Source: an uncultured Bacteroidales bacterium (GTDB lineage Bacteria; Bacteroidota; Bacteroidia; Bacteroidales; P3). Taken from it: a DNA stretch of 64,000 bases. The number at the start of each line of letters is the position of its first letter. Positions within the stretch are counted from its first letter, which is position 1. The stretch lies in contig CAMVGR010000001.1 in NCBI GenBank assembly GCA_947167075.1, forward strand, positions 62,001-126,000, written 5' to 3'. The notes below the pieces were generated by a model. That model worked only from the letters and a program-made list of their open reading frames with translations, was not told the DNA's origin and did not search any database. Shown here in pieces: positions 48,185 to 53,997 of the stretch. The position numbers were made by a program, and so were the translations under genes.

Positions 48185-49099
48185 TCAGGATGCAAAGATA
48201 CGACATTTTTTTGAATTGGAGACCTCGAGGGTGCATTTTAGTCCCATAGGGAGGGCTAAATTGTTGTCGCCCAGGTGTCCGAAGGGTGCTCCAAATACTA
48301 CCGGATAGTGGTGTCCCTGCACCGCTTCGACCACAATTTCCTCGGCTCTGTGCCCCCACGGGGTGGTGTTGTCGTGCATGTCCGTCAGTCCGCCCACCAC
48401 GAGTGCTGCCAGGTCGTCGAGCATGCCGTTGCGTTTTAGGTTCATCATCATGCGGTCGATGTGGTAGAGGTATTCGTCTAGGTCTTCGATGAGGAGTATC
48501 TTGCCGCGGGTGTCTATTTGCGACGGCGACCCCATCAGGCTGTAGAGGATCGATAGGTTGCCTCCCACCACGGGTGCCGTGGCTGAGCCGCTCCGGTTCA
48601 AGGCAGTGGGCTCCCATCCGTAGTCCACCGCTTGCTGTGGCCCATCGAACAGGCAGCGACGCAGGCTTTCCGTGGCCGGAGTGGGAGAGGAACCGAAGTT
48701 GATCGGCATGGTGGCATGTAGTGTCGGCAAGCCTAGGTGTCGGTGTATATGGCTGTGGAGCACGGTGATGTCGCTATAACCTACTATCCATTTTGGATTC
48801 TTAGCGAAGTGGCTGAAATCCAGCTGGTCGATGATGCGTACGGTGCCGTATCCACCGCGGCAACAGAAGATGGCTCTAACTCGTTCGTCGTCGAGCAGTC
48901 GTTGCATCAGTGCGGCACGATGGCTGTCGCTACCGGCCAGTTGGCCCTGCCGTTCGTAGAGGCCGTCTGGCACTTCCACCTCCAAGCCCCACGACTTCAG
49001 CATAGCGATGGCCGGTGCCATCTCGTCGGGGCTCACCGCCCGTGCCGGGGCTGCTAGGGCCACTCGGTCGCCAACACGCAGTTTGAGTCTTTGTTCCAT
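48185..49099 (-). CDS. ldcA: LD-carboxypeptidase (S66 family)
   Basis: 304 residues. Serine peptidase of the LdcA/MccF fold that releases the terminal D-Ala from murein tetrapeptides during cytoplasmic peptidoglycan recycling. Visible: LRVGDRVALAAPA start, AIFCCRGGYGTVRI, GYSDITVLH with nucleophile Ser109, a Glu in LIEDLDEYLYHIDRM and a C-terminal His-containing GAPFGHLGDNN. It leads the minus-strand group ldcA, deacetylase-like, kdsC, rlpA-like. Confidence 0.93.
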   Translation of the reverse strand: MEQRLKLRVGDRVALAAPARAVSPDEMAPAIAMLKSWGLEVEVPDGLYERQGQLAGSDSHRAALMQRLLDDERVRAIFCCRGGYGTVRIIDQLDFSHFAKNPKWIVGYSDITVLHSHIHRHLGLPTLHATMPINFGSSPTPATESLRRCLFDGPQQAVDYGWEPTALNRSGSATAPVVGGNLSILYSLMGSPSQIDTRGKILLIEDLDEYLYHIDRMMMNLKRNGMLDDLAALVVGGLTDMHDNTTPWGHRAEEIVVEAVQGHHYPVVFGAPFGHLGDNNLALPMGLKCTLEVSNSKKCRIFAS

Positions 49100-49439
49100 A
49101 TCAGTCTCCGTAACGTAGAAATGCCTTTTTTATTGTGTCTTGACTGTAATGTGCTGGTATTTAGTATAATATACGAATTTCGAAAAACAAGTTGCAAAAC
49201 CCCTCGACGACGAAAAAAAAACAAAAAAATGTGTTTTTCTAAATCCCTGTGGTTCAGCGATGAATATCGACCATCTCTTACTCACCTCTTACTCATCTCC
49301 TACCCATCGCTTACTCTACTATTACTTTTGTAAGAGAAGAGCAATCTTTCACTATTCGAACAGTTGTAGAAGAGTAGTATAAGATACACCTTCGAATGGC
49401 TCGAACGATGTGCGTCAGCCATGGGGTTGTGAAAAAAAA
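49100..49439. other. Intergenic region upstream of the hydrogenase-like cassette
   Basis: 340 bases without a gene between divergent transcripts. It holds a run of A/C-rich sequence near 49190-49230 and the family B 11-bp iterons at 49272-49326. Confidence 0.6.
49272..49326. repeat. 11-bp iteron array, family B, locus 1
   Basis: Five consecutive 11-bp units: catctcttact, cacctcttact, catctcctacc, catcgcttact, ctactattact. The reverse complement unit (agtaagagatg) recurs at 56084-56116 and 61301-61333. Confidence 0.82.
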
Positions 49440-49471
49440 TTTGGTGGAACCAAAAAAAGTTCGTACATTTG
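49440..49471 (+). promoter_or_regulatory. Promoter of the DRTGG/hydrogenase-like cassette
   Basis: TTTG at 49440-49443, 20-base spacer, TACATTTG at 49464-49471: full Bacteroidota promoter. Transcription should start about 35 bases before the ATG at 49512. Confidence 0.8.
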
Positions 49472-49511
49472 CAATTTCAAAAGTATGGTAAAATAATATT
49501 AGTAAAAGGAT

Positions 49512-49853
49512 ATGACTTTACAGCAAATAGTAGACAAACTGGGCGCCACCGTGGGACTGGGCGCCGACAAACTGGACCGCGAGGTGGAGCATGCTTTTGC
49601 CTCCGACCTGATGAGTGATGTGCTGACACTCAAGGATACACCGGTGCTCATCACTGGTCTGTGCAATGTGCAGACCATCCGCACTTGCGACATGGCCAAC
49701 CTCGATGTGGTCATCTTCGTGCGCGGCAAGCACCCGAGCGAGGACATGGTAGAGCTGGCCGACGAGAACGATATGGTGCTCATCTGCACCCCATATTCGA
49801 TGTTCAAGACCTGCGGCCTGCTCTGGGAGCTAGGCATGAAACCGCTGTTTTAA
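49512..49853 (+). CDS. DRTGG domain protein
   Basis: 113 residues forming one DRTGG-like domain (VHAFASDLMSDVLTL-type strand: EVEHAFASDLMSDVLTLKDTPVLITGL ... DLDVVIFVRGKHPSEDMVELADENDMVLICTPYSMFKTCGLLWELG). Function of free-standing DRTGG proteins is not established; they regularly sit beside sensory or electron-bifurcating [FeFe]-hydrogenase genes in anaerobes. First gene of a GC-rich cassette. Cytoplasmic. Confidence 0.85.
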   Translation: MTLQQIVDKLGATVGLGADKLDREVEHAFASDLMSDVLTLKDTPVLITGLCNVQTIRTCDMANLDVVIFVRGKHPSEDMVELADENDMVLICTPYSMFKTCGLLWELGMKPLF

Positions 49854-49941
49854 TGTCGAATATAGAAAGTCGAATTTTGAAGGCCGTCTGCCCTGATTGT
49901 CAGGTTCGTAATTCAAAGTTCATAATTCAAAATTGAAGAAG

Positions 49942-50355
49942 ATGCATCAAGAATATATAGTAGTAGAAGGCGATTTCGTCAATGCCGGCAAGGCCTCTTC
50001 GTCGGTGAAAAAGACGTTGAAGCAGCTGAATGTCAATCCGCAGGTGGTGAAGCGCGTAGTGGTGGCACTCTACGAGGCCGAGGTGAATGCCATCGCACAC
50101 GCCTACGGTGGCAAGGTGCTTGTCGACATCGACCCCGACAAGATACACATGGTGGTGGCCGACAAGGGCCCCGGCATCCCCGACATAGCCTGGGCCATGG
50201 AGGAAGGCCACAGCACCGCCCGCCCCGAGGTGCGCGACATGGGCTTCGGTGCCGGCATGGGTCTGCCCAACATGCAGAAGAATGTCGACAAGCTCAACGT
50301 AACCTCCGAGGTCGGCGTAGGCACCACCGTCGAGATGGAGGTCAACTTCCAGTAG
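49942..50355 (+). CDS. Anti-sigma regulatory factor-type ATP-binding protein (HATPase_c, RsbW-like)
   Basis: About 137 residues from ATG 49942 (MHQEYIVVEGDFVNAG); a TTG-initiated form starts three codons earlier. GHKL ATP-binding fold: N-box ALYEAEVNAIAHAYGG, G1 VADKGPGIPD, G2 GFGAGMGLPNMQKNVDKL, and GVGTTVEMEV. Similar to SpoIIAB/RsbW Ser/Thr kinases of partner-switching systems. A SpoIIE-type phosphatase that would normally complete such a module is absent here. It lies 88 bases after the DRTGG gene and 35 before the hydrogenase-like gene. Confidence 0.87.
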   Translation: MHQEYIVVEGDFVNAGKASSSVKKTLKQLNVNPQVVKRVVVALYEAEVNAIAHAYGGKVLVDIDPDKIHMVVADKGPGIPDIAWAMEEGHSTARPEVRDMGFGAGMGLPNMQKNVDKLNVTSEVGVGTTVEMEVNFQ

Positions 50356-50390
50356 TTAAGTAGACAGTAGTTAAGTAGTTAAAGCAGATT

Positions 50391-51755
50391 ATGGAATTCT
50401 TCCACGCCTTAAATGTAGACGAAAAGCGCTGCATCGGCTGCTCGCGCTGCATGAAGATTTGCCCCACCGAGGCCATCCGCATCCATGGAGGCAAGGCCGC
50501 CATCCAGGAGCACCGCTGCATCGACTGTGGCCGCTGCTACGAGGTCTGCCCCGCCCAGGCCATCCGCATCAAGGACGACGACTTCGAGGCCATCCGCCGC
50601 TACCCCCACTCGGTGGCTCTGCTGCCGGCTGTCTTTATGGGCCAGTTTCCCGACGACATCAACGTCTCGAAGGTCTATGCCTCGCTCTACGAGCTCGGCT
50701 TCGCCCATGTGATGGAGGTGGAGAGCGCCGCCATGATCTACAAGGAGGCCAAAGAACGCTACGCCCGTGAGCACCCCGACGTGCGACCCCTCATCTCGTC
50801 GTTCTGCCCCGCCATCGTGCGCCTCATCCAGATCAAGTACCCCTCGCTGGCCGAGAACGTGATGCCCATCAAGGTGCCGCTCGACCTCAGCGCCATGTAT
50901 GCCGTCCAGGAACTCGTCAGCCGTGGCATCCCGCGCGAGGAGATAGGCCTCTTCTACATCACTCCCTGCGCCGCCAAGGTGTCGGCTGTCAAGGCCCCCG
51001 TGGGCGAGGAGAAGAGCCTCATCGACGGCGTGATTAATATGAACTTGCTCTACAATCGAGTATATAAGCATATCAAGGACATGGGCAAGAACCACCAGTA
51101 CCCGCCCCTGTCGCGCCAGCGCCTCAGCGCCGATGCCATCCTCAGCACCCTCACCAACGGCGAGCGCCGCATCTGCACCGCCAAGCGCTCCTATGCCATC
51201 GACGGCATTGAGAACGTCATGGACTTCCTCGACCGGCTGGAGAACGACGAGGTGGAAGGTGTCGAGTTCCTCGAGCTCCGTGCTTGCGACCAGTCGTGTG
51301 CCGGGGCCCTGCTTAGTGTAGACAACCGCTTCCTCTGCGGCGAGCGCATGTATGCCCGTGCTCGCAAGGCCGCTGAGCGCGAGCGCAACGGCGAGATGCC
51401 ACGCGACCGCGAGATGGAGAAGTATCAAGAATACCTCATTGAGAACTCCCTTGTCGACGAGGTTCAGCCCCGCTCCATGATGGTCCTCGACCCTGACATC
51501 AGCAAGGCATTGGAGAAGATGGAGAAGATAGAGCGCATGAAGGTACACCTGCCGCAGATCGACTGCGGCGTCTGCGGTGCCCCCACCTGCGAGGCCTTCG
51601 CCACCGACGTGGTCTGCCAGCAGGCCAGCCTGCACCAGTGCGTCTTCTACCGCCTCCACCTCGAGCAGGCCGGCAAGATGACCCTCCACGAAGGCCGCAC
51701 CAACATGTACGCCGTCTGGGGCGACGACCGCATCAGCGGCGAGATAGAGGTGTAG
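50391..51755 (+). CDS. Sensory-type [FeFe]-hydrogenase-like iron-sulfur protein
   Basis: 454 residues. Two 4Fe-4S ferredoxin motifs (Cys14, 17, 20, 24 and Cys43, 46, 49, 53), then an iron-hydrogenase large-subunit C-terminal domain. Its H-cluster ligand positions are kept: Cys139 in ISSFCPAIV, Cys193 in TPCAAK, Cys299 and Cys303 in LRACDQSCAGA. The residue before Cys139 is Phe, where catalytic hydrogenases have the proton-relay Cys (TSCCP). A further FeS domain follows (Cys392, 395, 400 and probably 417). The set matches HydS-like sensory hydrogenases (group C/D) found with DRTGG and anti-sigma genes. Very GC-rich: one 60-base line at 50461 has 42 G+C. No catalytic partner hydrogenase (HydA/NuoE/NuoF-like) is adjacent. 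Confidence 0.85.
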   Translation: MEFFHALNVDEKRCIGCSRCMKICPTEAIRIHGGKAAIQEHRCIDCGRCYEVCPAQAIRIKDDDFEAIRRYPHSVALLPAVFMGQFPDDINVSKVYASLYELGFAHVMEVESAAMIYKEAKERYAREHPDVRPLISSFCPAIVRLIQIKYPSLAENVMPIKVPLDLSAMYAVQELVSRGIPREEIGLFYITPCAAKVSAVKAPVGEEKSLIDGVINMNLLYNRVYKHIKDMGKNHQYPPLSRQRLSADAILSTLTNGERRICTAKRSYAIDGIENVMDFLDRLENDEVEGVEFLELRACDQSCAGALLSVDNRFLCGERMYARARKAAERERNGEMPRDREMEKYQEYLIENSLVDEVQPRSMMVLDPDISKALEKMEKIERMKVHLPQIDCGVCGAPTCEAFATDVVCQQASLHQCVFYRLHLEQAGKMTLHEGRTNMYAVWGDDRISGEIEV

Positions 51756-51822
51756 ATTAGATATAGATATGTTGGATATAGTTGGAGATTTGTCAAAAAG
51801 AGATAAAGCAATCTAAATAGGA

Positions 51823-52575
51823 TTGTTTTTGTCGAAATTTGATAGAAGGGTTCTAGGTGCCTTTGGTTTCAGTGGATTTAAGGAAGCCTTTAATGTTTTC
51901 GGATATTCTGTGGCTACTTCGCCTAATTCAATTAAGAATTACCGAGACGAATTTGACCCGTATTTCCCAAATGGAAGGAACGGGTGGCATAAGAGAGAAA
52001 TTCGGGAATACTGCCGAAATATAATGCAGAAGACTAAAGACCTTTCCTTTGAGGAATTTTATGCAATAATCTGTTCTATTATCACTGAAGGAAATATGGA
52101 TGTAGGGGATATCAGAGAGTCTGAAATAATAACAAAGGATAATGGTTTAGTACAAAATCGTTTGATAACAGGTAAAGCTGCGGAAGAATATTTTGTTCGG
52201 CATTATAATGCGATAGGTGTTTTCCAAAACTATGAATTGAAAGATTCGACAAATTTGGGATGTGGGTTTGATTATAAACTAACCAATGGATCAAGTAATT
52301 TTTACATCGAGGTAAAAGGAATTAATGAAAAGCAAGGGAGTATTCTTATGACTGAAAAAGAACATGCTATGGCTGGAATGTTGCAAGATAGGTACTGTCT
52401 TTTTGTAGTCAGTAATTTTAGAGAAGCTCCAACTCATCAATTATACTTTAATCCTTTGAAATGTAAAAGTTTGAATTTTCAAAGACAAGAAAGGCAGGTT
52501 GTACAGGTTTCTTATTCAACAGTAGTTCCGTTTGATAAAATGGTCAACAATATGATATTAACAGCTGACAGTTAA
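51823..52575 (+). CDS. DUF3883-like, PD-(D/E)XK-type nuclease-fold protein
   Basis: About 250 residues, start TTG 51823 (the frame is closed by TAA at 51814, so no ATG is available). The C-terminal half has GCGFDYKL ... FYIEVKGINEKQGSILMTEKEHAMAGM, fitting the DUF3883/NO VEIN C-terminal pattern in which Asp and ExK line a restriction-nuclease-like site. The N-terminal half (SPNSIKNYRDEFDPYFPNGR, WHKREIREYCRNIM) resembles the N-terminal helical domain of restriction-associated proteins. Strongly AT-rich (one line at 52201 has 19 G+C in 60), in sharp contrast to the gene just before it, which suggests transfer. A defence role is inference. A partial 15-codon reading frame MLDIVGDLSKRDKAI at 51769 might be a damaged true N-terminus. 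Confidence 0.65.
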   Translation: MFLSKFDRRVLGAFGFSGFKEAFNVFGYSVATSPNSIKNYRDEFDPYFPNGRNGWHKREIREYCRNIMQKTKDLSFEEFYAIICSIITEGNMDVGDIRESEIITKDNGLVQNRLITGKAAEEYFVRHYNAIGVFQNYELKDSTNLGCGFDYKLTNGSSNFYIEVKGINEKQGSILMTEKEHAMAGMLQDRYCLFVVSNFREAPTHQLYFNPLKCKSLNFQRQERQVVQVSYSTVVPFDKMVNNMILTADS

Positions 52576-52602
52576 AGGATGAGGTGTTCTGCGAAGCAGA
52601 GG

Positions 52603-52639
52603 AAAGAGTATATCTTCTTGCACAGAAGATATACTCTTT
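52603..52639. terminator. Perfect 15-bp hairpin after the DUF3883-like gene
   Basis: AAAGAGTATATCTTC at 52603-52617 pairs with GAAGATATACTCTTT at 52625-52639 across a 7-base loop. T-rich on the 3' side on both strands, so it could stop transcription in both directions. A related hairpin follows at 52989-53019. Confidence 0.65.
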
Positions 52640-52641
52640 CT

Positions 52642-52713
52642 TATTGGCACTCTTTCATGTACTCTTTGGCGTACTCGACATAGTGGGCGGCGTTGTCGGT
52701 TTGGTCGTGGCGA
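52642..52713 (-). pseudogene. 3'-end fragment of a gamma-carbonic anhydrase gene
   Basis: About 72 bases almost identical to 53454-53525, the 3' end of the intact gene downstream, in the same orientation. It reads RHDQTDNAAHYVEYAKEYMK and then a stop; the intact gene ends RPGQTDNAAHYVEYAKEYMK. No upstream part of the gene is present. A local duplication followed by insertion of foreign DNA is the simplest reading (inference). Confidence 0.8.
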
Positions 52714-52729
52714 ATTCGCTGCAGAATGG

Positions 52730-52945
52730 ATGCTCGTTGCACAGAAAGTCTCGTTCAACGCCCGTTGGGTTTTGAAGCCGATGAACTATTGTCTTAATTT
52801 CTTTGGTAATGGAGATGTGGAAATAACAGAACGAGGTAACTTCCGTATAGGGAGAATCACAATGCAGCGGAAAGGTGGTGATGGGGGAAGGAATTCTGCA
52901 AAGGACTTACAGTTTAAAATTAATCCGGCGGAATTGTTTAACTAA
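52730..52945 (+). pseudogene. C-terminal fragment of a type II restriction endonuclease-like protein
   Basis: 71 codons that end naturally but start abruptly next to the gamma-carbonic anhydrase fragment. RIGRITMQRKGGDGGRNSAK and DLQFKINPAELF match the C-terminal pattern I recall from several type II restriction enzymes, with QRKGGDGG as the basic active-site-like segment; subfamily not assigned. No methyltransferase gene is nearby. Probably the remains of a restriction-modification system. Confidence 0.45.
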
Positions 52946-52988
52946 ACTCTATTGGAGTTAAAAAAGGAATATACCTTTTCCTTGAGAA

Positions 52989-53019
52989 GAGTATATCTTT
53001 TGTGCGAGAGGATATACTC
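52989..53019. terminator. Second hairpin of the AGAGTATATC type
   Basis: GAGTATATC at 52989-52997 pairs with GATATACTC at 53011-53019. Same arm sequence as the hairpin at 52603-52639; each follows one AT-rich reading frame. Confidence 0.5.
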
Positions 53020-53055
53020 CATTTTATGGTTATACGCTTGTGGCTGAATGCGTTT

Positions 53056-53147
53056 TAACCCCGTAGGGGTTACATCTCAATAGTATGATTCCCATCTAGA
53101 ACAGATTCTATGGCAGTCCCACCGCTGTGCGGTGGGACTGCCATAGA
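53056..53147. repeat. Compound palindromic element
   Basis: Two perfect hairpins: TAACCCC/GGGGTTA with loop GTA (53056-53072), and a 19-bp stem with a 3-base loop TGT (53107-53125 with 53129-53147; arm core GGCAGTCCCACCGC). The segment between reads acatctcaatagtatgattc. This resembles the palindromic REP-like elements common in Bacteroidota intergenic DNA. Confidence 0.7.
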
Positions 53148-53172
53148 GAAGAACAAAGAGAAGAACGGAATT

Positions 53173-53450
53173 CTATTAACATGAAACCCCTAATGGGGTT
53201 TTGAAGGGCTGCGGATAATGGTTGCTATCTATTAGCATGAAACCCCTGATGGGGTTTTGATGGCTGTGGATAATCGTTGCTTTCTATTAGCATGAAACCC
53301 CTAATGGGGTTTTGAAGGACTGCGGATAATGGTTGCTTTTTATTAACATGAAACCCCTGATGGGGTTTTGAGGGCTGTGGATAATGGTTGCTTTCTATTA
53401 ACATGAAACCCCTGATGGGGTTTGGAGGGATGCGGATAATGGTTGCTTTT
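53173..53450. repeat. Five tandem 55-56-bp hairpin repeats
   Basis: Units begin at about 53173, 53229, 53284, 53340 and 53395. Each has ctattarcatg, then the perfect stem AAACCCC-(TAAT or TGAT)-GGGGTTT, then a spacer ending cggataatggttgct (or close). Differences are scattered substitutions, not unique spacers. The array stops exactly at the 3' end of the gamma-carbonic anhydrase gene. Confidence 0.9.
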
Positions 53451-53452
53451 TC

Positions 53453-53962
53453 CTATTGGTTGTCTTTCATGTACTCCTTGGCGTACTCCACGTAGTGGGC
53501 GGCGTTGTCGGTCTGGCCGGGGCGGGTGGGCTTGATGTAGCGGGCGGGGACGCCACCCCAGATCTGATGGGGCGGGATATGTGTGCCTTGCAGCACCAGG
53601 GCGCCGGCGGCGACGATGGAGCCTTCGCCAACTTCGCAGTCGTCGAGCAGGGTGGCCCCCATGCCGATGAGGGCACCGTCGCGGATGGTGCAGGCGTGGA
53701 CGGTGACGTTGTGGCCGATGGTGACATCGCTGCCGATATGGTTGGGACCCGTCTCGTGGGTCACGTGGATGCAGGAGCCGTCCTGCATGTTGGTGCGGTC
53801 GCCGATGGTGATGGGGGCCACGTCGCCACGCACCACAGCGTTGAACCAAACGGAGCATTGGTCGCCCAGCGTCACGTCGCCCACCAGGGTGGCGTTTTCG
53901 CTGAAATAACAGTCTTTGCCCCAGCGGGGCGAGAGTCCTTTGTATGATTTGATGAGGGCCAT
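53453..53962 (-). CDS. Gamma-carbonic anhydrase family protein
   Basis: 169 residues; left-handed beta-helix with hexapeptide repeats (NATLVGDVTLGDQCSVWFNAVVRGD). Zinc ligands of the family are present: His66/His69 in CIHVTHE, His84 in TIGHNV and His89 in VHAC. YrdA/PaaY-like proteins of this type often have weak or no carbonic anhydrase activity, so the physiological role is uncertain. The C-terminal helix TDNAAHYVEYAKEYMKDNQ is the part duplicated at 52642-52713. The start ATG 53962 lies 35 bases after the helicase stop. Confidence 0.9.
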   Translation of the reverse strand: MALIKSYKGLSPRWGKDCYFSENATLVGDVTLGDQCSVWFNAVVRGDVAPITIGDRTNMQDGSCIHVTHETGPNHIGSDVTIGHNVTVHACTIRDGALIGMGATLLDDCEVGEGSIVAAGALVLQGTHIPPHQIWGGVPARYIKPTRPGQTDNAAHYVEYAKEYMKDNQ

Positions 53963-53997
53963 TGTGGAGTTGAGAATTGGGAATTGAAAGTTGGGAA

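Noticed and set aside
50409..51689. 426-codon minus-strand frame opposite the hydrogenase-like gene
   Set aside because: High GC content keeps the antisense frame open; its product is a low-complexity Ala/Leu/Val/His-rich sequence.
53173..53450. Possible CRISPR array
   Set aside because: Five regular units exist, but the whole 55-56-bp unit is conserved and no unique spacers or cas genes are present.
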